A program made the position numbers and the translations under genes. This document shows, piece after piece, positions 33,901 to 44,964 of a DNA stretch of 64,000 nucleotides (position 1 is its first letter; the number at the start of each line of letters is the position of its first letter). Origin of the DNA: Patiria pectinifera (Eukaryota > Echinodermata > Asteroidea > Valvatida > Asterinidae). The DNA is taken from positions 18,745,513 through 18,809,512 of the forward strand of contig CM057147.1 in the NCBI GenBank assembly GCA_029964075.1. Direction: 5' to 3'. Under the pieces are notes generated by a model. That model was not told where the DNA came from. It did no database searches and saw nothing but the letters and a program-made list of their open reading frames with translations.

Positions 33901-36210
33901 GACTTGTGATAGACTTGACTACATCCTATAAAACAAATGTTTAATTTGATAGAAAATTCAAATTCGTTGTGTGTGTCAGTGTTCATGTACAAATGTACTT
34001 TGTATTTCCGAGTTCACCCCTGTCAGTGTATAAACCCAATTGGTGTTCATTCTGGTTGAGTATTCCACCGTCGTTAAATCTTAACCCCGTTTCAGACAGG
34101 CATTTTAGAGTTGCTCCGAACCAAATTATCACTAAGATTTGACTAAAGTTTCACAGTTAGGACTAGTCGCGAAAGATTGACTTTTGCAGTTGGTCGGAAG
34201 ACTTCAGGGTCTAGTCAATGGAAAATTGATACATGAAGTTCACCTGTCGGCAGCGACAAGCTTTAGTTGGGCTGACGTGAGTCACTTGTAAGGCCATGTC
34301 CGAATCACTTGGCTATAGACCTTTATCATGCTGCCACCATGTTGGTCATGTTCCCTGTATCCAATAACAGTACTGAATGATAATTTTTTTGTGCAAAAAG
34401 GAACCAGACTATTTTTTCCTTCCAGCCTCGCTTTGTTATGTTGATTTGAATGGGAAAAAAACCCAAGATGGCCGCAACCTGATAATGGTCTATAGGGCTG
34501 TCTCGAATATTCCGAATATATGAATAGTTCATCATCAACCAAATGTTTGAATAGCTTTTTGCTGGTTGGAATATTCCAAAACAAAAATACTATGCGCGCG
34601 CACACACAACTGTGGTGTTATTTTAACGTAAAGTTCAGCGCTTTATGGACCGATCCAGTAAGCACCGCCCCATGGTATTCTGACCAATCACAGCCGTGAT
34701 TTATGTCCGACATGCGTGCACAAAAGTCCGACATGCGTGCACACGCGTATGATGCGTGCAGCAGGAAAGTGCAGTGTTCCATTGGAGAGGAGCACGTGTT
34801 AATTTGCCCACGTGCGCAGTGGGAGGGGCTTTACTGGATCGGTCCATTGTCAGGTGCCACCTTTTTGTCAACGGTAACTTTCTTGTCGACGGCGGTTCAT
34901 TTATCCCATCCTTTTAGCAGGTGAAGGCCCTTGACAGTTATAACATACTAATACTGCAAAACAATCCAGCGGCTCATATGAGTCGCCGCATCCAAATTTT
35001 AACTTTTGCAACTTTTGACCAGTGCGGCACGCTGTTGCAGGTGGCAGTTTTGAATATCCGAATATTCGGTCAAACGCAGTTTCAAGTAATCGAGTACTAA
35101 ATTATTTGAAAATGGACAGCCCTACTTGGCTACGGCTGTGTATAACATGTGCACCTATGGAAGCCGCTGGCTAGCAGCTGCAGCCACTAGCCATAGACTC
35201 GTGTGTTATTGCCGCAAACGGCTGGCGTGACTCTGGAATGCCAGTCTGAAGCAAATGTTAGGCACATTTTATGGACAATATAACCTTCACCTGAAGAGGT
35301 ACATATAATTGCTGACTGCTGTGATGTGGGATATGGCGTTTTAACACCCGAGGGGCACATAGCACCCGAGGCGAAGCTGAGGGTGCTATACACCCCGAGG
35401 GGGTTAAAAACACCATATCCCACATCACAGCAGTCAACAATTGTTTTGTTATATCGTGCCAATAAGTCATATATCAAGGTTTTAACTCACTATTCAAGAA
35501 ATAAATGAAATCACTGCAGTGTAACCTTTTGATTATTGGGAACTTTTCTGCCAGACTTGAGATTGAGAGGATTGCAGTCCTCTGTTGCGAGGCTTGCGGG
35601 CCCTAAACAAGGACCCTTCATGCATGCACAACGTATGCAACAAGGTGATCTGATACACCGTGCCCTCTGGAGACATGCACACAATAGGGAACAAAAGATA
35701 GTATATGTCTCCACAGGGCAATTTTTATAGATGAATACGTCTCCACAAGGTTTTCACGAAAGAGATATATGAATTTTACTCAAAAACTAGGAATTTCCAA
35801 GGTGGGTTGATAAGTCGCAAATGGAAGAGTTTTAGAAAAGGGATATTAAGTCCAAATTCAAGCCAAGGAAATTAATTCTGGTTGAAATAAGAGCATTTTG
35901 AAACTACACTTTCAAAATCAAAAACTTTACTACACAAGAACAAAGAAATGGATACAGATTTCAACATGTGTGTATATGAAATCATTTCTATGCAAAGCAG
36001 TGTATATGATGTAAACAGTCATGTTTATAGACCAGACACGTGGCTGTCCGAGACCTTTAAAAATAGCGGTATCCAAGGCACGATATAACAATAAATATTC
36101 ATGCATTTTCCCAAAGTAACACATCAGCGTCTTCTTTATTCCATCCACCTTGACACCTGTATGTGTAGTCATGTTGTGGAACCGGGGATAACTGTGGCAA
36201 AGGATGCGAA
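30950..36210 (+). CDS. Unrecognised single-pass membrane protein with cysteine-rich tail, partial
   Basis: Four exons, all in phase 0 with good GT-AG borders: 30950-31066, 31800-31955, 33478-33558 and 36169-36210. They give 132 residues. Exon 1 encodes a Pro/Ala stalk and one strong membrane helix (about residues 13-34, PVIVVIAIGGYLLLIVALVVV) ending in RQ. The remaining 93 residues hold 27 cysteines in CxxC and CC patterns: CMACAPC, CCDCWISCAEGCNCC, CLSCQACQ, EMCCG, SCCG. Positive-inside reasoning puts the Cys-rich tail in the cytosol, where it could be palmitoylated or bind metal. Upstream exons (signal peptide, ectodomain) and the terminal exon are not identified. The consistent phase, splice quality and Cys pattern make a real gene likely. 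Function unknown. Confidence 0.72.
31956..33477 (+). other. Large intron of the cysteine-rich protein gene
   Basis: Nothing gene-like is supported. It contains poly-A/T tracts and, at about 33210-33290, a (GAAATT)n-type microsatellite. Confidence 0.5.
33210..33290 (+). repeat. GAAATT / GAAGAA microsatellite
   Basis: TTGAAATTGAAGAA units are repeated over about 80 bp, with occasional GAAGTT variants. Confidence 0.85.
33703..33920. repeat. Inverted minisatellite pair (CACAAGTCCATCA / TGATGGACTTGTG)
   Basis: The left part (about 33703-33780) repeats CATCACAAGTCCA and AGTCACAAGTCCA. The right part (about 33858-33920) repeats the complement, GACTTGTGATGGACTTGCAGG. About 80 bp separate them. The whole can fold into a large slipped hairpin. 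Confidence 0.85.
34646..34846. mobile_element. ~200-bp MITE
   Basis: The ends are inverted: TGGACCGATCCAGTAAGC at the left and CTTTACTGGATCGGTCCA at the right. The next bases also pair (CACCGCCCCA and TGGGAGGGGC). The inside carries CATGCGTGCACAAAAGTCCGA in tandem duplicate. No protein is encoded. Confidence 0.8.
35122..35235. mobile_element. Palindromic MITE, relative of 15570-15716
   Basis: It shares ACTTGGCTACGGCTGTGTATAAC and the CTGGCTAGCAGCTGCAGCCA centre with CATAGACTCGTGTGTTATT on the other arm. The preceding 34288-34500 segment (CCATGTCCGAATCACTTGGC; AAGATGGCCGCAACCTGATAATGG) shares a second motif with 21205-21255. Confidence 0.5.
35325..35950. repeat. Palindrome plus dispersed repeat related to 2046-2420
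   Basis: Bases 35325-35430 are palindromic: GATGTGGGATATGGCGTTTT and AAAACACCATATCCCACATC flank a centre with CACCCGAGG and CCGAGGGGG. The segment 35680-35945 matches 2140-2420 (TCTCCACAGGGCAATTTTTA, AAACTAGGAATTTCCAAGG, GAAATAAGAGCATTTTGAAA). The two loci share the same composite element. Confidence 0.7.
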
Positions 36211-38460
36211 GTAAGTACCAGTCAACCAGTGTGTGTCCTCATGATGATGAATGCTTGGCCTGCTGCTTGCCCAGAGCTTTCCAAATATTATCCCATTGCA
36301 TTGCATTGTACCGTGCTTGAAAATCCAGCTGGCTGTCTGCATGTCTATAGTATAGGGAAGTTCGCAAAACTTTGAATGTTTGGAATTTTTCTCTTACTTT
36401 CCACTGCTATGCTTTAATAGCAAAGGGAAAGATCCCATAGTAGACAAATTCTGCACTGATGTTAATGTACATTGTTAAAAACTGATTAGCGAACAGTACT
36501 TGTGTGTATGTGTGAGCAGGCCGTCACCACATGGGAAACTGTTCTTGTTAGGCAAATTAGGACTGAGTTGTAGGGACGAAGCGATTAGGAAGCAGCACGA
36601 TTTTCTGCTCTAGTAAGCACAACATTTCTGCTAATAGCTGTGCTATGAAATTGGGCCCTGGTTTGCATAAGAATTATTATTAGTCAGCGCTCCACTGAGC
36701 AGTGGACAACCGACTTGTGTAGCCAAATATGTGGAACCTTGCAGGTTGTGTGTGCCTTGTTGCCCCCCCCCCCCTCCCCCATCATAAATGCTTATACCCT
36801 AACCTTCCCAAGTCCTTCCAAATCCTCTTTGCAAAACGGAGGATTTTGCAGGATTGAGGGTATGGTAAAATTGTGTGGCTGATTTTGGAGGATGCACTGT
36901 TTCAAGATCTTGGGCCGACCTTGTGTTGTTTATGCTAATTTACATGTAGGCCCAGATTATACTTGAAATCCTCCGCACGGCTCCAGGCTGTCACTGGCTC
37001 TGCCTCAACGTATTGACAGTGATTGCTGGAGGGTTTTGCAGGATTGATGAGGCAGTGGTCATCCCCCTTCCTGGGGACCACATTCAAGAAAGAACAGAGG
37101 ATTTTGCAAGATTGAGGCTGTATGCAATGTTCACATGCCTAGGGAGTTAGGGTTAAGATGCAAAAATCATTTGGAAGGTTTTGTTTGCATGACACAAGAG
37201 GGCTCACTCACATGATGCATGTACTCTATGTGGTGCTATCAATGTTGTACTTCTCAGAGCTCAAGGAGCTTCATGCATTTCACATTACCCTTGAAATGCT
37301 TAAGCGTGTAGTTGTAACCGACATTAAAGACATGTAGAATCATTTGCTTTTCATGAATTTGTTCGTTTTATAATTACTAGCATGATGACGTGCTTAACGC
37401 GGCACCTGCTGGCCGAGTTGAGTCGTAAAGCCCTCAATTGAGGTGCAGTCAGGTTTTCGAAATGCATTTTCATATGGTACGAATTTGTAAGATCAACAGT
37501 TGAAGGGTTACATTCTATAGTATTACTTTGACCTTCATTTGCATGTTGACCCCAAATGGGCTTGGTAAACCTTGGTGAAGCAATTGTGCCTTATTTTTCA
37601 TCATCAACGCTATGTTTGCGTAACCATGGTAACAGCGAAATGTTTTTGGATGGTTTTCATAGCGATAATGTTGTAATATTTCACTATTCAAAGTGTCAAA
37701 GAAAGAAATTAGCCAAACAAGGAAAACAAAACAAGTCATTTTTTCCCCCCGTGCCAACCGTGTCTTTAGTCTGAGTATCACCCGTTATCCACGGAGCCAT
37801 CTCTTGTCTAACGTCTGATATGTCAAAGCAAGCAGATTTATGCAAGCCGCGCGCCAGCCAATCGGAGTCGACTTTACTAAATCGTGACGTCATTTCATCC
37901 CCAAATCAGGACTAACGCTGTGATTGGTCAATTCGAATGCAGCGTTTTGTAATACAACAACAGCCGGGAGCGCATTCGCGTAACATGATACCGAGCGCCG
38001 CGCGCCGTGACATTTTTTCTAAAATCCATGTCTATGACGCGCAACGGGTGAATGACCGAAGACCCGATAGACCTATAGAAAGCGCCTGCTGATTGGTCAA
38101 AATCTAGGAAGTCAAGAGGCGGGGTCTTGCCTAATTAATCAGCAAATCTGTTCGCGCATAATAGACCACGGCATTCCTATTATTACATAGACTACCGTGT
38201 CTTCAGAGGACAGTGCAATCGAAGCATGAGACCTGCATACACAGGATACCTCCCCATTAACCCTTGCATGTTGTGCGTGCCTCCTGACACTCCTTAGGCT
38301 TTTTGCCAAAGCATTGTGACACACAGGCAGACAGCTAAAGACAGACAGTGTAGGATCTTAAGATCAGAGTCCCTCCGCTTCTTTTCAGAACCACACATAC
38401 TCACAATTAAGAGATTTATTCACATGGTGCTACCGCAAACTTATCTTGTCTTAGTATCTT
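36211..38460. other. Intergenic region with repeats and promoter-like CCAAT/CRE site
   Basis: Bases 36815-37155 are an inverted copy of the 22625-22870 repeat (GGAGGATTTTGCAGGATTGA). Bases 37845-37895 hold the inverted CRE plus CCAAT module (GCCAGCCAATCGGAGTCG, GTGACGTCAT). A poly-C run lies near 36762-36780. The final exon of the cysteine-rich protein gene may be here but I did not find it. Confidence 0.5.
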
Positions 38461-38749
38461 TCCACCATGCAAACCTTCAAATCTGATCTTACGATTGATA
38501 GGATTAAAGGTGTAAAGGCCTTCAACTCCCGTAAAAAGATTTTACTGAAATTCAAAATTTGCCCCCGTATTTGTTATACATTTATATATTTAGTGAAAAT
38601 TCTAAAAACAAATGTGCTCAGTTCATCGACTAATTCACTCAATTGTTTTTATTAATTACCTATGTAACTAAAACCATCAAAGTACTCATTAACTACTGAA
38701 TGAAAAGAAGCAAACAAATTTCCACAATTTTTGCAATATTTGCAAGCAT

Positions 38750-39400
38750 AAAAAAAATACTACAGTTGAATTATGAAATACCTTACTTGACTGTTAGTGA
38801 ATAATAGCCTCAAGCATCCAATGGAAATCATGGCACCTGGTGTGCTGTCATTTTCAAGAAAAGTGGAATTTTTGTATCAATTTCCAACGATGGTCGGTCG
38901 ACAATCTTTGAAAAAAAACTGACTTGTTTCAAACACTGCCCCTAATTTACCAGATTTAGTTAGTCCACAATTTGCAGCGACAATAGTCTTCTGTAAAAAT
39001 TAATTTTTGCCTGAAAATTAATGTTTTGCTCAGTTCATCAACTAATTTACTCAATTACATTTTTTTTAATTACCCATAACTAAAACCATCAAGTATTCAT
39101 AAACTACAAAAAAAAAAAAGAAAAAAAAGATTTTCCACAATTGTTGCTGGCCCCTAATACCTGCACATATGGAGATGAAAGGCAATTGTATACAATTTTT
39201 GCAAACATAAAAATATTTGCAAACTTAAAAATATACTACAGTGGAATATGAAATACCTTACATGTACTTGACTGTAAGTGCATAATAGCCTCAAGCATCC
39301 TGTGAAATCGTGGCACCCGGTGTGCTGTCATTTTCAAGAAAAGTGGGATTTTTGTATCAATTTCCAAAGATAGTCAGCCAACAATCATTGGAAAAAAAAA
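38750..39400 (-). repeat. Two reverse copies of the 6925-7320 dispersed repeat
   Basis: The copies at 38760-38990 and 39190-39400 both contain GCCTCAAGCATCC, GGCACCYGGTGTGCTGTCAT and GATTTTTGTATCAATTTCC-like sequence, in the opposite orientation to the PLBD2-intron copies. Between them, CTCAGTTCATC(A/G)ACTAATT also recurs, so this is a tandem pair about 430 bp apart. Confidence 0.65.
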
Positions 39401-39749
39401 CGAGGATTTTTGGGGGGTTGGATTCAAACATACAAGATGTAAATCACAAGATTTTGTTCAAGAGCATGGGGTACGCAACTATTAAAAGAATAAAAACCAT
39501 AAAATGCTTTCCCAATATTTTTTGGATTAATTATTTTGTGTTTGGCTTTGGCCACTAAGTTATAAATACATAACAATCTCAACTAAGAAATTCAGCTTGA
39601 GCCTTTTCACAGTACGTTTATATTTTGCTTAAAGCTTGGAAACATCTAGACAACAATTTTAAATCAGACAATTTTCTTACAAAATTACCAGCAAAATACA
39701 GGTTACTTATCGCCCTTAAAATAACATGTTAGTTTGGAGAAAAAAAATA

Positions 39750-40125
39750 TACAGGGTGAGTATAAAAAAATGAAACCCAAATGTCAGGACCATTGTTTTA
39801 GTGAAGTTCTCCATGTAGCGCTTTCAAAATCTAGGATATGAAAGCCCAATTCATAAGCTTTCTTTTAGTACAAGAATCATTCAAATGACTCAAGTAATTT
39901 TCAAGTTACGGAATTGTAAACACAGCCACTGTTTTAAAGTTCTGTCCATGGATCACAAATAGGTAAGTGTTCTTTCAGCAAAACGAAAACAAATCACATA
40001 TGTGTGAATTGTTTTCGTTTTGCTAAAAGAATGCACAGATTTTTAAAGTGCTACATGCATAACTTCACTAAAACAATAGACCCGAGTCCCGACATTAAGG
40101 TTTTAGGTTTTTTTACTCACCCTGT
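39750..40125. mobile_element. Mariner-type MITE downstream of SLC22 copy 1
   Basis: The ends ACAGGGTGAGTATAAAAAAA and its inverse (TTTTTTTACTCACCCTGT) are flanked by TA. The inside is palindromic (AGCAAAACGAAAACAA against TTGTTTTCGTTTTGCT). An orthologous insertion sits at the same place downstream of copy 3 (50368-50745), so it inserted before those genes were duplicated. Confidence 0.88.
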
Positions 40126-40265
40126 ATTTAAGCAAGCTACACAAAATCACAACTTCAAACCATTTTCCCTTTTAAAAATATCCAAAATAATTTTTAAGAA
40201 ATAGTAAAAATGCATAAACCAACCATATATGTATCAAGTTAAAACAACACAATATTTTAAACCAT

Positions 40266-42461
40266 TCAGACATCCACAGTTTGTTGGGGAGTTTGATCCA
40301 TTGTGGATAGTGGCAGGTAGTCGATAGGAGCTTGAGTGGGACTGTCATTCTCTCCATCATCATTGCCCTTGACGCAAAGCTGGAAGCTTCTTCCCTCTGT
40401 AATACCAGAAAGTAAACAAGACAAAAGTGCTGTAGTTGAAAAATTGTGGCACATTTAGGAACTATAGAATGTACAGTTGATGTTACGTTTCATTCCAACA
40501 AAAAACCTCTTCTCCCCTTTTTCTTTAGAAGTCTCCAATCCTCTGAAAATGTTTTGTTTTGTTTTGTTTTGGGCACAGACGGATCCACTTTGCGAGCAGA
40601 CTGGCTCGCAGTCTGCACATATATTGATACTGATTGTGGGGCGGGAACCAGTGATAATTCAGTAACTAAATACATTGGCTGATTCTTTTGGGGGTCGATG
40701 TCTCATTCACAAGTGAATAACTTTTGAAGTACTAGAAAAATAGCAATTTAGAAAAGGAATCTATTTTTCGGGATGAAATTGGAAAATAGCAAGGGGATGC
40801 CGCTTTAATATCTCAGACCAAGCAAAGGATGAGAAAAAGTGATAGGAGAGTAATTGATTGTATGACTTACTGCCGAAGTTCTCTCCATCCTGAATGGTAT
40901 CAGGCAGACTGTATCCCATGGTCTCTGGGAGCATCAGAGACAGGACTCCAGCAATGATGGCGCTTCCTCCAAAGACACAGAGAGGCAGTGGTTCCCAGTA
41001 CTTGCCCAGGATCAAGATGATAGGACAGAGGATGCCACTAACACGAGCCATCATGGAAGATGTACCCATGCCGATGCTCCGGATGATGGTTGGATAGATT
41101 TCAAGAGTGTAGATGTAGATGTGACCGAATGCTGCAGTGATTGCAAATTTGCCGAACATGGCAACTGCAGCTCTGGCAGCTCCAAGAGGAATGAAGATTG
41201 TAATGAGGCAAAACACTCCACCACAGATGTAGAAGGCAACCAGGGTAATGCGTCTGCCAAAACGGTCCAACACGTACCAACAGAAAAGATAGCTGGGTAT
41301 CTCTATGGCACCAGAGACAAAGGCGGCAAGGTAATCATCTACCCCCAAGGCAGAGGTACTCAGAGATAGTCCATAATACACCATATTGACAACAAACCAG
41401 TCAACCCAAAGGATGAGAGTTTTCTTGCGGAGGTTGGGAGTGCGGATCAGATCAAGTTGGGTGACAGGGATGCGAAAAGGCTGCTTCTTGTCTTCTTTGC
41501 TGTCTTCACTCAGTTTTTCCAGTAAGTCTTCTGGAGCCTCGGTACCATTCACTTTAGCTATCTTTTCAATGATTTTGGTAGCTTCTTTGTATCTGCCTTT
41601 TGTTATCAGCCAGCGAGGAGATTCAGGGAGCACAATGATCACAAGAAAAGTCAGGACGAAAGGGAGTGATATAACTAACTGTAGGTGGCGCCATTCTCTC
41701 AGAAGGAATGCCAGAAGGGACAGAATCATGTAACCTACAGCAAAGGCTAGAAATAGCACAGTTGTTGCACCTACACGATTTTTAGGACCAATTATTTCAG
41801 AAGTTAAGACGTATATCATTAGAGTTTCACCGTAAAGACAGGCTGCTGTAAAGAAGCGCATGGCAGCGTAGGCAGTAAAGTTGGGCACAAAAGATGTAAC
41901 AGTCGATGAAATTGTGACAAGAATGACAGTTAAAATGAAGGTCTTTCTTCTACCAATCCAGTCACCCACTGAACCCCACACCAAGGAACCAACTAGCAAT
42001 CCTGCAAACCAAACTGACTGGGCATAGGCAGGTAGATCCTGTCTGTCACAGACCAAGCTGAAATCTTCATTGATGGTGGACTTGTAGCGTGAGTGATCAA
42101 ATTCCCAGCCAGCATCGCAGGAGATGACGTCCGTTGAATTAAAACTCTCGTTTCTACCAACGTCTTCATCGTTCATGGCATACCGCTCACACGAGGAGTA
42201 GACTTTGTTTCCATCATCATCAATCTCATAGGGAATACTGTAGCTCTTCTGCTCTTCCTGACACTCAGCCAGCTGGAGTTGGCTGCAGTTGATCATCTGG
42301 CTGGCTGGTACTGCACACCAGTGATCGGTGTTAGCAGCCAGGAACACCTGCCCTATGTAGTGAAATGCCATTGGAATCTTAACCATAAACAAGGCAAACA
42401 CCAGCAGTTTCTGGTACCTGCCAAAAGGCCCGATATGATTCAAAATGTCCTCGTAATGCAT
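40266..42461 (-). CDS. SLC22-family organic cation/carnitine-type transporter, copy 1
   Basis: There are two coding exons: 40871-42461 (ATG at 42461, 530 codons plus one base) and 40266-40396 (TGA), split by a 474-bp intron, for 573 residues. This is a plasma-membrane MFS carrier. Helix 1 is at about 18-42, followed by a large extracellular loop (43-145) with Cys 49, 59, 67, 91, 115 and 138 and sequons at N58, N104 and N108. Signatures are GSVGDWIGRRKT (163-174), PESPRWL (279-285), DRFGRR (399-404) and PETMG (512-516), all typical of SLC22. The tail ends in QTVDV. This copy is the most divergent: KIPMAFHYI at 28-36 and CLYGET at 208-213. Substrate is not deducible. Perfect DR1 and DR4 motifs and a duplicated 5' region lie upstream. 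Confidence 0.93.
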
Positions 42462-43299
42462 GTTGAATATTGTTCAGTACCGTACTTGATCAGTGTGTAG
42501 GCATGAAAAGTTTGAGCTGAGATGATGCATGCGGAAGGGTGTGTTCGCTCAGTCAAAACCAACTACTGCCCTTTTAACCCATGAATCCAATCTGTGAATA
42601 GGACCTGTGCATTGCTCAACCAGAGTATGTGTATTGTTGTCTGGGTATTTCACCCCTTCAAGCATAAAAGGCTGTGCTTTATGTACAGTAGTCCATGAAA
42701 GTATTGAAAGCACAAAGAATATATAAATTCACATATTTAACAACTTTCGTGACCTCTTACAAAGCTGGGTTTTTTGTGTCACTCAATTCTGTATAGGCGT
42801 ATGCCCGTGTTCAGGTTTTTGAAATAGTGAAATGCCATTGGAATCTTAACCATAAACAAGGCAAACACCAGCAGTTTCTGGTACTTGCCAAAAGGCCCGA
42901 TATGATTCAAAATGTCCTCGTAATGCATGTTGAATTCTTCAGTACTTGATCAGTGTGTAGGCATGAAAAGTTTGAGCTGAGATGATGCATGCGGAAGGGT
43001 GTGTTCGCTCAGTCAAAACCAACTACTGCCCTTTTAACCTACATGTATGAATCCAATCTGTGAATAGGACCTGTGCATTGCTCAAGCAGAGTATGTGTAT
43101 TGTTGTCTGGGTATTTCACCCCTTTGAGCATAAAAGGCTGTGCTTTATGTACAGTAGTCTGTGAAAGCATTGAAAGCACAAAGAATATATAAATACACAT
43201 ATTTAACCACTTTTGTGACCTCTTACAGAGCTGGGGTTTTTGTGTCACTCAATTCTGTATAGGACTGTATGCGCGTATGGCCGTGTTCAGGTTTTTCAA
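42356..43299 (-). repeat. ~470-bp tandem duplication of the copy 1 promoter and start
   Basis: The segment 42356-42823 is repeated as 42824-43299. Both contain the first 34 codons of copy 1, the ATG and about 360 bp upstream (GTAGGCATGAAAAGTTTGAG, CATGCGGAAGGGTGTGTTCG, GAATAGGACCTGTGCATTG). The junction is at TTTTTGAAA|TAGTGAAATG. The two halves differ only by small changes. Confidence 0.9.
42826..42928 (-). pseudogene. Truncated SLC22 5' fragment from the tandem duplication
   Basis: An ATG at 42928 opens MHYEDILNHIGPFGKYQKLL and runs through KIPMAFH, then leaves homology at the duplication junction and stops after about 15 unrelated codons. It corresponds to residues 1-34 of the transporters. 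It keeps G-K-Y where copy 1 has G-R-Y at residue 15. It cannot encode a carrier but keeps a start codon and promoter-side sequence. Confidence 0.85.
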
Positions 43300-43410
43300 A
43301 TTACTTTCATTTTCCAAGTACCCGACTGAATTCCAGAAAACTTGGACGCAAGGGTCACTGAGTGTCAAAGATCATGTGGGGTATTTTTCAGGTGAAAGGT
43401 CGTGTGTCAA

Positions 43411-43426
43411 AGGTCAGCTGAGGTCA
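43411..43426. promoter_or_regulatory. DR4-type nuclear receptor element, copy 1
   Basis: AGGTCA GCTG AGGTCA is a perfect direct repeat with 4-bp spacing, 950 bp upstream of the copy 1 ATG. It is conserved upstream of copy 3 (53681-53696); copies 2 and 4 have CGGTCA in the first half (48796-48811, 59069-59084). Confidence 0.5.
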
Positions 43427-43439
43427 ATGATTGATTAAT

Positions 43440-44960
43440 TCATAGAAGTTTAGGTTGAGTTTTTGAAGAACCTTTGTAACATTGTACATGCTGTGTTGGA
43501 CTCTGATAAAACTTTGAAGCAGTGAGCTTTGGTGGCAAGAGACAATTCTTCTCTGGGAGGTTGAGGTCAGAGGTCATGTAGGGGATATTAGAGATCATTG
43601 TCGTTTTCTTGCATCCTCGCTGCGATTGTGAAATTAATTTAATATTTTTGGTCGCCGTAAAGTCTCCTATGGGAGCGCATAAAATGTGACAGGTCCTTTT
43701 GTTCTTAGGACAAAAACAGTAAGCAGGTATTGCCAAAAGCCAAGATTTAGCACTCGAGACGTGCTCGGGCAAGCTAGATGGAACGCAGTGTGTTGCTTTC
43801 TGAAGTTCAAGCGAGGAAAATTTGATCGTACTGTCGTTTTCCCATTCCGGATAGCAAACATCATTCAGGCTGTATTCGGCTCAACGGATCCACAAATTCA
43901 AGTGACATTGATTAAAAAGTTTACCTTGAGTGATGGAGATACTACAAAATAATTTTCCAAATTTAAGCTGTTTTAATTTTGACTTGATGACGTCAAAAGT
44001 ACTGATGCCAATTTTCCTATTTCTGGATCAGTTTAATCAGTTCTGAATCGATCAAAAACTGCTTCACTTGAAAAACAAAATCACGCAAGAAAATCAATTT
44101 TCTGATCAAGTATTATTTAAGTTTTTGAAAAACAGTTCATTCAAGAGAATTCCAGCAAATATTTAAAAGAGGATTCACGTAAATGATTTTTAAACTTTTG
44201 TCTGCAGCGGGACGGCACGAACATGCACAGACCGAAACCTTTGACCTATCACAGAATACGTCACATAAAAGCAGTTAATGCGCGGGTAGTTCCTACTTGC
44301 ACGCGCGATCCGGAACTAGACAAAAACATACCGTCATTCGTTGGCAAATTTTTAAGTATTAGAGACTCTACAACTTATTTGAGTCAACAAACATTCGGTG
44401 CAAGAGTTGATACGACTGCAGAGTACGAACAAAATATTCGAAATCACACGGTCCGAGTGTTGTACCGAGGAGATTTTTTTTAGTGGCTTTTCCGGAACTT
44501 TGCAGAAAAGCCTGTATTTTTTTACATAACCAAATGACAAATCCACCTTCAAAATGTGTCGTACCATGTGGGAATTGCAATCATGGCCCCAAAAGGCAAG
44601 ATGACCATTTTTCGTAAGAGACCATTTGCATGTATAGGAACTGTGATGATTGTGTTATACAATTTGTCTTGCTGCACCGATGGTTTATTTACAAATACAT
44701 GTACATCCATAGGCCCTATTCATTGAAATTGAAAATGGACTGAATTAAAACCAAGGACATTTCTGTAAAATGTTTGGGCAATTACATTATGCATGAAATT
44801 AGTCATGAGATAAATCTGAGCTGTGAATTTACAATGTGCATGGAGGCCTAATTGCTCCTCTGTTTTAATTTGATTAAATTACACTAATTTGAAACTTGAA
44901 TTCAATTAACATGTTCAAGCTGTTTGTTCTTATTGATAAACTGAAAATTTCTACTTGAAA
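43440..44960. repeat. Inter-gene spacer shared across the array
   Basis: The spacer is nearly identical to 53700-55240 and is present in degraded form at 59290-60250. Landmarks are TTGCATCCTCGCTGCGATTG, GACGTCAAAAGTAC and TGTTGTACCGAGGAGATTTT. An 86-codon frame at 44223-44483 is open in two copies, but most differences change the amino acid, so I do not call it a gene. Confidence 0.8.
43564..43576. promoter_or_regulatory. DR1-type nuclear receptor element, copy 1
   Basis: AGGTCA G AGGTCA is a perfect DR1, the arrangement bound by HNF4 and by RXR heterodimers with PPAR. It lies about 1.1 kb upstream of the copy 1 ATG (636 bp from the duplicated ATG). All four intact copies keep a perfect DR1. 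Confidence 0.5.
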
Positions 44961-44964
44961 CACA

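Noticed and set aside
36743..36795. Terminal exon of the cysteine-rich protein after CTTGCAG at 36743
   Set aside because: In the required phase it reads Val-Val-Cys-Ala-Leu-Leu followed by a poly-proline run, without the Cys pattern.
41386..41733. 115-codon plus-strand ORF inside the SLC22 exon, repeated in every copy
   Set aside because: It is the antisense shadow of a strongly conserved coding exon; its conservation is explained by the transporter frame.
44223..44483. 86-codon ORF conserved in the spacer (also 54485-54745)
   Set aside because: The copies differ mostly at amino-acid-changing positions and the third spacer copy (about 60030-60250) is broken, so there is no sign of protein constraint.
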